A stretch of 64,000 nucleotides of DNA, taken from an uncultured Bacteroides sp. GTDB lineage: Bacteria > Bacteroidota > Bacteroidia > Bacteroidales > Bacteroidaceae. Below the pieces are notes generated by a model. It worked only from the letters and a program-made list of their open reading frames with translations, had not been told where the DNA came from and made no database searches. How positions within the stretch are numbered: the first letter of the stretch is position 1; each line of letters starts with the position of its first letter. Positions 1-8,793 of this stretch are shown piece by piece. The stretch is from contig CAMQVH010000001.1 of assembly GCA_947038155.1 (NCBI GenBank), positions 307,397 to 371,396 on the forward strand. The letters are read 5' to 3'. The position numbers were made by a program, and so were the translations under genes.

Positions 1-1
1 C

Positions 2-229
2 TATCTGGATGTACTGACCGTTCTGAAAGGGCATTCGTTCGTGTACTTCACTTCGAACAAGTCCTCCATTTTAGAACTGTGCGACTGGATGGACCGAAAC
101 CCATTTGTCGGTAGCCCATTCAAGGAATGCAGGAGAGTGGAGTTTAGTGCAAACGTAAACTATCAAGCTAAATATACAGACATGATGCTGTACACGAAGC
201 CGGATGAAGTGCCGGGTATAGCAGCTTAA
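2..229 (+). CDS. C-terminal part of an unidentified protein
   Basis: The frame is open from the first base of the window to the TAA at 227-229, so this is the 3' end of a gene that starts upstream; the ATG at 41 is internal. The 75 visible residues contain no motif I recognise (they include DWMDRNPFVGSPF and end in VPGIAA). A hairpin with a T-run follows about 90 bases after the stop. The gene is in a different frame from the cas8-like sequence that begins near 414, so the two are not one gene. It could belong to whatever replaced the 5' part of the cas operon, but that is inference. Confidence 0.45.
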   Translation, partial: YLDVLTVLKGHSFVYFTSNKSSILELCDWMDRNPFVGSPFKECRRVEFSANVNYQAKYTDMMLYTKPDEVPGIAA

Positions 230-319
230 CACTGCATAAAGATAGTGAATTATTTTGAATCTGCAATGGCTTTCAAATGATATTTTAAGGCGTTCAAAGA
301 GGGTTCAAGTGAAAGACAA

Positions 320-366
320 ACGGTGGGCTTTGGTCGTGCAGAATAGGACCGCGCTCACCGTTTTTC
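320..366 (+). terminator. Probable rho-independent terminator
   Basis: An imperfect inverted repeat pairs ACGGTG, GC and GGTC on the left (320-335) with GACC, GC and CACCGT on the right (346-361), and runs directly into TTTTTC. It would end transcription of the gene stopping at 229. The sequence between here and 414 holds no other recognisable element. Confidence 0.5.
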
Positions 367-413
367 TTGTACGCGTCGTTTTTGTACTTTTTGAAACGCA
401 TCGTTTTTGTTAA

Positions 414-1481
414 TCGGCACGTCTGGTTTTTCCGGATTTAGCTATCGGCTATGGAGTTGTTGATGCTACAGCTGCCACTACCGGACAAATTTCAAGCATC
501 GCTTTTCCTGATAACAAAGAAGATATTTATCTTTCGTGGATTGGTGCCGGACTTGGAATTGGGGTTGTAGGTGGATTAACCATTCTCTTTAATCATGAGC
601 AAATCCTATTGGATATATTTGAAGGTTGGCATTATTATCGACAATATTTGGAGAAAAATCCTTTATTGAAAGGGAACCAGATAAATACATGGAATGGACG
701 CTGGATCTCACAACGTTATGACCGGGAATATGATTCGGATGATCCGTTGATGAATTTTAATCCTTTGGTGCCGATGAGCGATGGATTGTTCAATTTGCAG
801 ACGGTTCCTTGGGCGGAGGTAATTGCAGGGATTGCCCGAAATAATCCGACGTCAAATATGGTGGGATATCTGTATAGTATCGGACAGACAAACACTACCG
901 TTGGTTTTATTCCTTTTAAACTTCAAGATATCATACGGCCCAGTCAGTTATATGCAAAGATATTTGGTGAATCTGTATGGATGCAAAACCGAAAGAAGGT
1001 AGAGGCATTATATGGAACTGCCATAGGGCTTAGGGCAGCGTGTCAAGCCGGATGTATCGGGATACCTGCTATGGAACCTAAAGGACTTAGAGCTTTTTTT
1101 CCGACAGAAAAAGGCATGAAAAAGATCTCCTATAAAGGTGACGAGGAACAAGAAATAACGTTTAATACTTACTTAATTTGGATATTAGCCATGTTGAACA
1201 ACGAAAAGCTATGGGATATGTCCCGTGAATTTGCAGAACTGCTTTTAAAATATGAAGCAGGTGCCGGAAAGGGCAGAAAGGATAGAACAAATAATGTTAA
1301 TCAACTGCTTGAATCAGTTTCGACAAAACAGTTTCTTTTGAATCTTATACCTATTGTAAAAGATGAAGAAGAAAGAACTGGATATGAAAATATAGGGAAA
1401 ATGGTAAATATGATGCCAAAGGATAATTTTCCGTATTTTAATACGCTCATTAGATTTCAATATGCATTACTGAATAAATAA
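414..1481 (+). CDS. Cas8-like large subunit, 5'-truncated
   Basis: The position directly upstream of cas7 suggests a type I Cascade large subunit (Cas8). I have no diagnostic motif, so the family is inferred from context. The frame opens after a TAA at 411-413 and runs 355 codons to the TAA at 1479-1481. Between 414 and 608 there is no ATG, GTG or TTG. The first usable start is a TTG at 609, which would give 290 residues and discard an in-frame segment rich in Gly and hydrophobics (IGAGLGIGVVGGLTILF). The readable protein therefore extends upstream of any credible start, which points to loss of the true 5' end by deletion or insertion near 410-420. cas7 begins 13 bases after the stop, as in an operon. 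The product may be non-functional, or expressed from a start I cannot see. Confidence 0.55.
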   Translation, partial: SARLVFPDLAIGYGVVDATAATTGQISSIAFPDNKEDIYLSWIGAGLGIGVVGGLTILFNHEQILLDIFEGWHYYRQYLEKNPLLKGNQINTWNGRWISQRYDREYDSDDPLMNFNPLVPMSDGLFNLQTVPWAEVIAGIARNNPTSNMVGYLYSIGQTNTTVGFIPFKLQDIIRPSQLYAKIFGESVWMQNRKKVEALYGTAIGLRAACQAGCIGIPAMEPKGLRAFFPTEKGMKKISYKGDEEQEITFNTYLIWILAMLNNEKLWDMSREFAELLLKYEAGAGKGRKDRTNNVNQLLESVSTKQFLLNLIPIVKDEEERTGYENIGKMVNMMPKDNFPYFNTLIRFQYALLNK

Positions 1482-1494
1482 AAATATTATTACT

Positions 1495-2553
1495 ATGAAA
1501 CCTTACATTTATTTGAGGGGATTGCGTCATGTAGATCTGTCCGTATTTTGTGTAGAGAGTGGTCAAAAATCATATTGGGATCCTGTGTTCAATGTACGGG
1601 TGCCTTTCTCCAGTGGTCAACAAGTGAAAAGAAGTATCTTGGATACTATAAACAGCGAATTGCAAGTAGATCCTTCTTCGGTCACTTTTGTTTTTGATGT
1701 GAACAATAAGGGTGCTTTGGGAGAAGGAGAAGTTCTCTCGCTTTGTGATCCTCAATACTTTGACCAACTTCTTGGTGGTTGGATGAAAGCTGCCAAGGGA
1801 GGGAAGGAGAGAACTCTTAAAAGAAGAAGTCCATTTTCTATTTCTGCCATGCGTCTGCTTCATCCTTTGTTAGGTGGACGATTTTCAGAGAATGCAACCT
1901 TTGATCGGAGTGACAAACCTGAAATTCATAAGGTTGTTGTAAGAGATGCATCAGGTAAACCTATGTCCGAAGAGGCAGTTGAAGAATTATTGGCAGGTAC
2001 GGATAGAAGTTTATATCGTAAATGGATTCCTGATAACGCAAGAGCTACCGGATTGTTTGTTTATGACGTAGCCATTGATTTACGAACTTTGTTTGCCGTT
2101 TCTGTAAATCAGATGGAACCGGAACTGACAAAGGAGAAAATTGATGAATTGAAAGGGAAAGGATGGATAAGTTCCCGAAATGTATTTGGAGAGTGTTTAA
2201 TTATGCCTAAAGAGAGTCGGTATAAAGCAATACCAGCTATAGCAAAGGCTTTAATCAATTGGCGGATTTCCAGTAATCAATCAAGGACGTTCAGTCTGAT
2301 GGAAACATTAGCTATTGCAATTAGTGATAATGCGAATACTTTGGCTGGAGCTATACGTGCTAAATTAATTGATGATTCGGAAAAAACAAAAGCTAAGCCC
2401 ATGGTGGATGAAACGGCCGGAGCAGAGTTGTTTGTAACCCTGCCGTGTTCCGGATATATGGTGACTGAAACAGAATCTGCAGATGCATTACAGAAAGCGG
2501 AAGAACGTTTGATAGAATTACTATCTGCTTTTGATTACGAAAATCAGAAATAA
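1495..2553 (+). CDS. cas7: Type I CRISPR Cas7-family protein
   Basis: This 352-residue protein is a likely Cascade backbone subunit (Cas7), which polymerises along the crRNA. It starts MKPYIYLRGLRHVDLSVFC. The N-terminal segment VPFSSGQQVKRSILDTI and the late segment INWRISSNQSRTFSLMETLA fit my recollection of Bacteroidales type I-B Cas7 proteins; this is family memory, not a search result. The gene lies between the cas8-like sequence (13-base gap) and cas4 (65-base gap). In most type I-B operons cas5 and cas3 would sit between cas7 and cas4, and there is no room for them here. The reading frame is intact. Confidence 0.7.
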   Translation: MKPYIYLRGLRHVDLSVFCVESGQKSYWDPVFNVRVPFSSGQQVKRSILDTINSELQVDPSSVTFVFDVNNKGALGEGEVLSLCDPQYFDQLLGGWMKAAKGGKERTLKRRSPFSISAMRLLHPLLGGRFSENATFDRSDKPEIHKVVVRDASGKPMSEEAVEELLAGTDRSLYRKWIPDNARATGLFVYDVAIDLRTLFAVSVNQMEPELTKEKIDELKGKGWISSRNVFGECLIMPKESRYKAIPAIAKALINWRISSNQSRTFSLMETLAIAISDNANTLAGAIRAKLIDDSEKTKAKPMVDETAGAELFVTLPCSGYMVTETESADALQKAEERLIELLSAFDYENQK

Positions 2554-2618
2554 AATACTCTTTATATTTTCAGGCAGAGCATTTTACTCTGCCTGATTTT
2601 TCAAAATATAGGTAGAAG

Positions 2619-3131
2619 ATGAAAGTAACCGGTACTCATTTTAATTATTATCAAGTTTGTAAACGTAAACTTTGGTTGTTTGCTAACGGTATAACAATGG
2701 AGCATACTTCAGATTTAGTCTATGAGGGGAAACTAATTCATGAGGAATCATATCCACAACGTTCGGCCAAGTATGAAGAAGTTGAGATAGATGGTATTAA
2801 AGTTGATTATTATGATACTGGAAATAAGATAATTCATGAGATCAAAAAGTCAGACAAGATAGAACGGGCTCATGAATGGCAGTTGAAATATTATATATAC
2901 ATATTTGAGCGGAATGGAATGGAAGGAGTAACCGGAATATTAGAATATCCGGTTTTACGCAAAAAAGATCTGATATATCTTAGCGATATTGATCGTGAAA
3001 TGATTTGCGAAATGGAACATGATATTTTGCAGATAATAGAATCGGATTCTTGTCCACCGTTGGAAAAGAAGAGGGTATGTAAAAATTGTAGTTACTTAGA
3101 TTTTTGTTATAGCGGAGAGGAAGAAGAATGA
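2619..3131 (+). CDS. cas4: CRISPR-associated exonuclease Cas4
   Basis: Cas4 is a RecB-like nuclease with an Fe-S cluster that trims prespacers and helps choose PAM and orientation during spacer acquisition with Cas1-Cas2. The 170-residue protein has the expected single Cys near the N-terminus (YYQVCKRKLW, Cys14) and the C-terminal trio CKNCSYLDFC (C-x2-C-x5-C). It also has RecB-type core residues in IDGIKVDYYD and HEIKKSDK. Length is normal for the family. Its stop overlaps the cas1 start in an ATGA at 3128-3131, so the two are translationally coupled. Confidence 0.9.
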   Translation: MKVTGTHFNYYQVCKRKLWLFANGITMEHTSDLVYEGKLIHEESYPQRSAKYEEVEIDGIKVDYYDTGNKIIHEIKKSDKIERAHEWQLKYYIYIFERNGMEGVTGILEYPVLRKKDLIYLSDIDREMICEMEHDILQIIESDSCPPLEKKRVCKNCSYLDFCYSGEEEE

Positions 3132-4144
3132 AGAAAACATATTATTTATTTAATCCGGGACAATTAGAACGAAAAGATAATACTCTGAAATTTACTCCGG
3201 TCGTTGAAGATGGTAATGGCGAAGAGTCTGTTGGGGCGCCGCGATACTTGCCTGTCGAGGATATTAATGAGTTTTATGTTTTCGGTTCTTTGCGAGCTAA
3301 TAGTTCGCTATTTAATTTTTTGGGACAGAAAGATATTGCTGTACATTTTTTCGATTATTATGAGAATTATACTGGATCCTTTATGCCTAAAGATTCCTTA
3401 TTGAGTGGTAGAATGCTTCTTGCACAAACATCTGCTTTTCAGAATAAGAAAAAACGACTTTTGATTGCTCAGAAATTCATAGAATCTGCCGCTTATAATA
3501 TGATTAAGAATCTGCAGTATTATAATCGCCGGGGGAAGGACGTGGAAGATATAATTGATATAATAAAAGGATATGCAGCAAAACTTCCTCAAACTGTTTC
3601 TGTACAAGAGCTGATGGGGACGGAAGGCATGATTCGTCAGACCTATTATGATGCTTTTAACTTGATATTAAATGATTTTGAAATGGGTAGCCGAACCAAA
3701 CAGCCTCCTCAGAATGAAGTAAATGCACTGATATCTTTTGGAAATATGATGTGCTATACTTTATGTTTGCGTGCAATTCATCAGACTCAGTTGAATCCGA
3801 CTATTAGTTTTTTGCATACTCCGGGTGAGCGACGTTATTCCTTGGCATTGGATATTGCAGAGGTTTTTAAACCTGTAATTATTGATAGGGTTATTTTTAA
3901 AGTATTGAATAAGAAAGAAATTCAGGAAAAACATTTTGATAGAAAGTTGAATAAATGCTTGCTTAATAAATCTGGGAAAAAGATATTTGTGAAGGCTGTA
4001 GAAGATAAATTATTAGAAACAATAAAGCATCGGACTTTGAATCGTAATGTAAGTTATAGACATTTGATAAAATTGGAGTGTTATAAGTTGGCAAAACACT
4101 TACTGGAAATTGAAGAGTATAAACCTTTTAAGATGTATTGGTAG
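3128..4144 (+). CDS. cas1: CRISPR integrase Cas1
   Basis: Cas1 is the metal-dependent integrase that inserts new spacers at the leader end of the array together with Cas2. The 338-residue protein carries the family core: PPQNEVNALISFGN with the catalytic Glu, then the His in SFLHTPGERRYSLALD and the acidic residues of LDIAEVFKP. The length fits type I-B Cas1. The start overlaps the cas4 stop, and cas2 follows after 3 bases. The frame is intact, so the acquisition machinery looks complete even though the interference genes are not all present. Confidence 0.95.
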   Translation: MKKTYYLFNPGQLERKDNTLKFTPVVEDGNGEESVGAPRYLPVEDINEFYVFGSLRANSSLFNFLGQKDIAVHFFDYYENYTGSFMPKDSLLSGRMLLAQTSAFQNKKKRLLIAQKFIESAAYNMIKNLQYYNRRGKDVEDIIDIIKGYAAKLPQTVSVQELMGTEGMIRQTYYDAFNLILNDFEMGSRTKQPPQNEVNALISFGNMMCYTLCLRAIHQTQLNPTISFLHTPGERRYSLALDIAEVFKPVIIDRVIFKVLNKKEIQEKHFDRKLNKCLLNKSGKKIFVKAVEDKLLETIKHRTLNRNVSYRHLIKLECYKLAKHLLEIEEYKPFKMYW

Positions 4145-4147
4145 AGT

Positions 4148-4411
4148 ATGTATGTCATTTTAGTATATGATTGCGGAGAGAGAAGGGTAGCTAAAATGTT
4201 GAAACTGTGTCGTAAATATTTAAACTGGATACAGAATTCTGTTTTTGAAGGTGAAATATCTGAAGTACGCTTAAAAGAACTCTTATCTTCAGCTAAAAAG
4301 TTTATAGATGAATCTGAAGATAGTATCATTGTTTTCAAAGGACCTAATCATAGCTCTTTGGAAAAAGAAATAGTAGGGAAAGAACGGTGTAGTATAGATA
4401 ATTTTCTGTAA
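4148..4411 (+). CDS. cas2: CRISPR-associated protein Cas2
   Basis: Cas2 is the structural partner of Cas1 in the spacer-integration complex. The 87-residue protein starts MYVILVYDC, the usual ferredoxin-like first strand with the conserved Asp, and contains LNWIQNSVFEGEIS, typical of the second part of the fold. It starts 3 bases after the cas1 stop. The CRISPR array begins 214 bases downstream on the same strand. Confidence 0.93.
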   Translation: MYVILVYDCGERRVAKMLKLCRKYLNWIQNSVFEGEISEVRLKELLSSAKKFIDESEDSIIVFKGPNHSSLEKEIVGKERCSIDNFL

Positions 4412-4504
4412 CTTAGTTGTCGATGATTCTAATACTAGCTTCCTTCCCAGGGAAGATACTTTTTAAGAGCTCTTTGACTTGTTGATTTACAGCAATATAA
4501 GTGT

Positions 4505-4561
4505 AGTGTCGATCTCCAGTACTTTTTATACTTTTAGGGATCGACACTCTTTTGTTCTTTT
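4505..4561 (+). terminator. Inverted repeat with T-rich tail in CRISPR leader region
   Basis: A perfect 10-base inverted repeat (AGTGTCGATC at 4505-4514 and GATCGACACT at 4539-4548) encloses a 24-base T-rich loop and is followed by CTTTTGTTCTTTT. It lies between cas2 and the first repeat. It could terminate the cas transcript, or be a leader element recognised during spacer integration; the sequence alone does not decide. Confidence 0.5.
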
Positions 4562-4625
4562 AAAAAAACTTTTTTAGAATTGTAACTTACTCATTTATAA
4601 TGGTGATTGTTGGATTAATGAGAGG

Positions 4626-5229
4626 GTATTAATTGGACCTTGCGGAATTGAAACATTGTTATACCGGCTTGTGCCGTCGGTGCGCCACAGTATTAATTGG
4701 ACCTTGCGGAATTGAAACTGTCGTATTCCGTTCTAAGCCATGCGTCCTTATGTGTATTAATTGGACCTTGCGGAATTGAAACTGCAAAACGCCGCATTTT
4801 GGGTGTAACGGTCGGGTGTATTAATTGGACCTTGCGGAATTGAAACTACATATCAGCCAAGTCACGGTCTAGCATAACCTTCGTATTAATTGGACCTTGC
4901 GGAATTGAAACGACGAAAACAAGAACCTGCTGCAAAGCCTGATAGATGTATTAATTGGACCTTGCGGAATTGAAACCTTCCACCGATCCAGCCTTCAAAC
5001 AGTTTACCAGGTATTAATTGGACCTTGCGGAATTGAAACATATGCCTGAAACGGCATCGGTATCTTCCATGTAAGTATTAATTGGACCTTGCGGAATTGA
5101 AACATCGTTATATTATTGTTTACGGTCCTGCCAGTTCGTATTAATTGGACCTTGCGGAATTGAAACACCATTACTATGATAGCAGCTATAACCGTAATAA
5201 GTATTAATTGGACCTTGTGGAATTAAAAC
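4626..5229 (+). CRISPR. CRISPR array: 10 repeats of 29 bp, 9 spacers
   Basis: The repeat reads GTATTAATTGGACC then TTGCGGAATTGAAAC (29 bp). Repeats start at 4626, 4690, 4754, 4818, 4883, 4948, 5011, 5075, 5138 and 5201. Spacers are 34-36 bp and all different. The first nine repeats are identical. The tenth (5201-5229) has two changes (GCGG to GTGG, and TTGAAAC to TTAAAAC). A degenerate last repeat marks the old, leader-distal end, so the leader is on the cas2 side and the array reads on the + strand. The GAAAC end and the GTATTAATTG start resemble type I-B repeats reported from Bacteroides. No spacer visibly matches elsewhere in the window. The 212 bases after the array (5230-5441) are AT-rich and show nothing I can name. 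Confidence 0.98.
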
Positions 5230-5441
5230 TTGTGATTTCGTATTTTGATTGATTGCTATTCTGATACTAATGAAAAAGACTTTAACTGGCTAGAGTACTT
5301 TATTTTTGATATTATTTTATATATGAAGGTGGTTTTAATTATATACTGATTCTTGAAATATAGTTTTATAGAATAATAAGGTCAGTCTTTGCTTTTAGTT
5401 TATTTATTTTTTTGTAGTTTGAACAATAATAAAAAGGATTT

Positions 5442-6068
5442 TTACCATTCATAAGAAATACTGATCTGAGGCACCCATTCCCATCTCTTTTGTATGGTGT
5501 TATATTGGTATTGTACGCCGGTTTTCAATTTCCAGCCTTTACCTACTTTTAAAACAATGTCGCTGCCTAGTGTGGTTGGTATTGCTTCAGAAGAAAGTCC
5601 ACGATATCTTCGGGTGTCCAGATTTTGTTCACCATATATACTAAGAAACCATTTTTTAGAGAGCTTATAATCCATTTGAGTTTGGATATGAAAATGGTTT
5701 GAACTTTCACTAAAGTTACTTTTACTATGCAGAGTGAAATTTTTGTTTATTTTGAGCCGTGAGTAAGTGGGTAAGAAGGTCGAATTAGTCTGTCGAAAGA
5801 TGTTATGAGTGTGAAAAGGTAATTTTAGAGATATGATCGTTGATTTAAGAGTCGGTAATGTTGGATCAAAGTCAACAAAGGGTTTTGTATGATATAGCAT
5901 GTTCTGTTCTGTCTTCTTTACGAATTCTTTATTGATTCTGATTTCTTGCTCAGAATTTAATGTTTGCTGTAGCCTCAATGAATCTTGTTTGCTCCACTCT
6001 TGTCCTGCTACGGATAAAGGGAGTAATAATAGACAAAGAGTACCTAACTGATATTTGTAAACGTCCAT
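5442..6068 (-). CDS. Secreted protein of unknown function (DUF4858-like)
   Basis: The 208-residue protein has a Sec signal peptide (hydrophobic LCLLLLPLSVAG, likely cleavage near residue 22). The C-terminal half alternates short strands rich in aromatic residues and ends in aromatic YEW, as seen in outer-membrane beta-barrels or periplasmic beta proteins. I associate this layout with a Bacteroides-specific domain of unknown function (DUF4858), from memory. It is transcribed toward the CRISPR array and has no operon partner. No catalytic motif is visible. Confidence 0.65.
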   Translation of the reverse strand: MDVYKYQLGTLCLLLLPLSVAGQEWSKQDSLRLQQTLNSEQEIRINKEFVKKTEQNMLYHTKPFVDFDPTLPTLKSTIISLKLPFHTHNIFRQTNSTFLPTYSRLKINKNFTLHSKSNFSESSNHFHIQTQMDYKLSKKWFLSIYGEQNLDTRRYRGLSSEAIPTTLGSDIVLKVGKGWKLKTGVQYQYNTIQKRWEWVPQISISYEW

Positions 6069-6193
6069 ATAGTGTGCTAGTATAGTTTATTTCTATGGAC
6101 GGTGAAAAAGTGAAAATGCTGCTTTGTGTAATGAATAAATAATGGCTATTTTACATAATATGAGAATACTTTTCTTTTTTTGTATAGGTGTAT

Positions 6194-6485
6194 TTATAAT
6201 TTTGAGGTTAAAAGAGAACCGCATAGCTTGAGCAAATATGATTCCGGATCATTCAGGCACACAATATAATTCAGAAGTCTTTTTTCTTTCATATCACTAT
6301 ACAATTTTGCAAAAACTTGATCTTTTCTTAATAAGTCTTTAGAGACAAATGTCTTAAATATGTATATACGTTCTTGACGGCTGATAATATCTCCGTATTT
6401 TGTTATCATAATTTCTTTTGAGATAGGGGGCAATGTCTTCGAATATATTTGTTTGCACTTCTTTTCTGAGCATTGCAGGACTCAT
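6194..6485 (-). pseudogene. Small gene with probable single-base frameshift
   Basis: Reading the minus strand from an ATG at 6485, the frame encodes MSPAMLRKEVQTNIFED and on to KRNYDNK, then breaks. The adjacent frame continues YGDIISRQERIYIFK and ends LCGSLLTSKL at 6194. Removing one base from the 4-base run at 6398-6401 joins the two into one protein of about 97 residues. The longest single frame is 79 codons from a TTG at 6433. I do not recognise the family. It lies 31 bases downstream of the radical SAM gene on the same strand, so it may be co-transcribed. A sequencing error at the short run would explain the break equally well. Confidence 0.45.
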
Positions 6486-6516
6486 AGTTCTTGTTATCAT
6501 TCTGTGATGTTTGTAT

Positions 6517-8160
6517 TTAAGATAATCGTTTTGCTTTGAATACCGGTTCTATCTTCTGAATCTCCGATTCAAATCCGAACCAATAGCCATGTCCTTCTTC
6601 ATCAATAGGAAGAAAACATAACCGTAGGTTCTCACGATATGAACCATATATAATTTCCCAATTATCAGGAGGAACTTGGCGTTTTGTCTTTACTTTTTCA
6701 GCGGGAATTTTCTTTAACGACATACCGGCTTCTATCCATGCAATACTGACTTGTGTCACGTAATCGGGATAATGATTCTTGCAGAAATTATAGAGGATAA
6801 GTCCTCTTTTTTCCAGGCTCAAAGGAGTGCCGATGACATCTGTCTGTACTAAATGGTCAAGTAATTCGTGCAGGAAATGCGGATTTTCCAAAATGAGGGT
6901 GCGAGTCAGACTTCGCCATGTAGGTGTATTATAGAATCCGTCTAAAAGACGGGACAGATAGTGGGCGGTCTGCAATTCTTCTACGGAAATTTCTTTAGTT
7001 TGCAAAACTTCGTAGGGAGGGAGAGGAGAGTATTGAATGCCTAACTCTTCCGCCCTTCTTCGCATTTCCGTGCCGGGAAGTAATTTTAATGATTCCAGTT
7101 GTATTTCTCCTGCACCATATTCGGCAAGTGTACGAACGTCTTCAAATATCTCGGATAGATGATAGAGAGGAAGTCCGGCTATCAAGTCAGCATGTGTCTC
7201 CATGTTCTTAAGAGAACAAAGATATTTCAGACCTTGAAGGGCATCAGATAATTTTCCGATACGTTGGCTTTTCTCTAATACGGGTTCACGAAGACTTTGA
7301 ATACCTGCTTCAAGGTGTAGCAGACCATTAGGTAAAATAGCAAGTTCTTCTTTCAATTCTTCGGAGAGAAGTGCCGGATGAATTTCCAAATGGAAACAGA
7401 TGTCCGGGGCATATTCACGGAAGAGATGAAGAAGTTCTTTGGCTCGCTTATTATTATAGTTGAAAGTGCGGTCGAGTACACGCACATTTTTGATGCCATG
7501 CTGATGGATGACATTCAATCGTTCGCGGATTGCCTCCAATGAAATGGTGCGAACCGGTTTTTCACCTCCGCTGACGCAGAAAGCGCATGTGTTGAAACAT
7601 CCTCGGGTAGTTTCCAGTTGTACGAAAGGCTTGCTCCAATTAAAAAAACGACTTTTCTCCGGTGAGACAAGTTGAGAGAAGTTCATGACACGGGCAATAC
7701 CGTTGTCTTTATATTGGTCTGATTCGTCCAGATAGCATAATCCGGATATCTGATTCCACTCATTCACAGGGTGATTCCATACTTTTAACCAAATAGGGAA
7801 TACTTCTTCGCCTTCTCCCCGAAACACTCCGTTGACAAATTTGTTCTTTCTTAAGAAGGCTTCGTTATTTCCTAAAAACTCCGGACCGCCGAGTACGATG
7901 CAGCAATGAGGTAGCAAAGCTTTGGCACGTGAAACGATATGCAACAGTTGCTCGTGATTAAATAGCCAGTTGGTAGCAGCAATAATATCCGGTTGATGGT
8001 GATAGATTTGGTTGACTACCATTCCGGTATTTTCGTTGATGGTTGCCGATACTGTACACCACTCAATGGTAGTGTCATCTGCTATTTGAGCATGTAATGC
8101 AGGCAATGCCAGCGATGAGTGCGCATAGGAGCTATTTAAATCAAGCCAAAGAAGTTTCAT
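6517..8160 (-). CDS. B12-binding-domain radical SAM protein
   Basis: The 547-residue enzyme has an N-terminal cobalamin-binding-like Rossmann domain (about residues 1-130, with IVLGGPEF). A radical SAM domain follows with the Fe-S motif in TRGCFNTCAFC (C-x3-C-x2-C, near residue 190). The C-terminal region resembles DUF4080, usually attached to this subfamily in Bacteroidales. Such proteins use SAM and a 4Fe-4S cluster, but the substrate of this group is unknown to me. Length is normal. The divergent lipoprotein gene starts 112 bases away. Confidence 0.85.
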   Translation of the reverse strand: MKLLWLDLNSSYAHSSLALPALHAQIADDTTIEWCTVSATINENTGMVVNQIYHHQPDIIAATNWLFNHEQLLHIVSRAKALLPHCCIVLGGPEFLGNNEAFLRKNKFVNGVFRGEGEEVFPIWLKVWNHPVNEWNQISGLCYLDESDQYKDNGIARVMNFSQLVSPEKSRFFNWSKPFVQLETTRGCFNTCAFCVSGGEKPVRTISLEAIRERLNVIHQHGIKNVRVLDRTFNYNNKRAKELLHLFREYAPDICFHLEIHPALLSEELKEELAILPNGLLHLEAGIQSLREPVLEKSQRIGKLSDALQGLKYLCSLKNMETHADLIAGLPLYHLSEIFEDVRTLAEYGAGEIQLESLKLLPGTEMRRRAEELGIQYSPLPPYEVLQTKEISVEELQTAHYLSRLLDGFYNTPTWRSLTRTLILENPHFLHELLDHLVQTDVIGTPLSLEKRGLILYNFCKNHYPDYVTQVSIAWIEAGMSLKKIPAEKVKTKRQVPPDNWEIIYGSYRENLRLCFLPIDEEGHGYWFGFESEIQKIEPVFKAKRLS

Positions 8161-8271
8161 GTGTAAATTTTACTGTTAGTGGGGCAAAGGTACAAAAAAC
8201 TTGCGTCTTAAGGCGTATAGTAAAATAAAAACGCTAATTTTGCAATAATAAACGCAATAAACTAGAAAATT

Positions 8272-8673
8272 ATGAAGAATTTGAAAAAATACGTAGGTGT
8301 TCTTATGTTGCTGACTTTATTGGTCGGCTTTACTTCGTGCGAAGATGATGAAACTATATTTGATCACATAGTAGGGCGTACATGGGTTGGTGATTTAGGA
8401 TTTTGGGTAGATAATAGTCCGGTGGAAAGTGGAATAACCTTTAAGAGTAATGGTTTTGGTGTAGATGAACAATGGTATTATGATTGGGATAGAGTAGCTG
8501 CTGTTTTAGATGTCCGCTGGTGGATTGAAGATGGAGATTTATTCTTGGATTATGGTAATGGCTATCCTTTATTAATATTAGCAGATGTTTATGTTGAAGG
8601 CCGATATCTTACAGGGCGTTTGTATTCAAATAATATAGACCAAGGAACCGTTACTTTAGAAATGAGTAATTAG
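8272..8673 (+). CDS. Small lipoprotein of unknown function
   Basis: The 133-residue protein has a lipoprotein signal peptide with lipobox LVGFTSC (Cys at residue 23), followed by acidic EDDE. The mature part contains GRTWVGDL and several aromatic strands (WYYDWDR, RWWIEDGD, LFLDYGNGY). This suggests a small lipocalin-like or beta-sandwich domain, similar to other Bacteroides lipoproteins that begin with a (G)xTW motif. No enzymatic residues stand out. A -7-like box TAATTTTG lies upstream near 8233-8240, and a strong bidirectional terminator follows. Confidence 0.75.
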   Translation: MKNLKKYVGVLMLLTLLVGFTSCEDDETIFDHIVGRTWVGDLGFWVDNSPVESGITFKSNGFGVDEQWYYDWDRVAAVLDVRWWIEDGDLFLDYGNGYPLLILADVYVEGRYLTGRLYSNNIDQGTVTLEMSN

Positions 8674-8729
8674 TGAAGATCTAAAAAAGAATTGTGGAAT
8701 TGGAAAAAATATCGATTTTTTTATAAAAG

Positions 8730-8788
8730 TTCCCCTTATTGAAGGCTAATCTATGTACAGAGTTGCCAGCAAATAAGGGGAATTTTTA
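8730..8788. terminator. Bidirectional terminator
   Basis: The perfect 11-base arms TTCCCCTTATT (8730-8740) and AATAAGGGGAA (8772-8782) are followed by TTTTT on the + strand and preceded by an A-rich stretch that serves the minus strand. It lies between the converging lipoprotein gene and the pseudouridine synthase gene. Confidence 0.8.
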
Positions 8789-8793
8789 TTATT

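Noticed and set aside
4626..5229. Type II or type III CRISPR assignment
   Set aside because: No cas9, cas10 or RAMP genes; cas4-cas1-cas2 behind a cas7-family gene and the repeat form point to type I, probably I-B.
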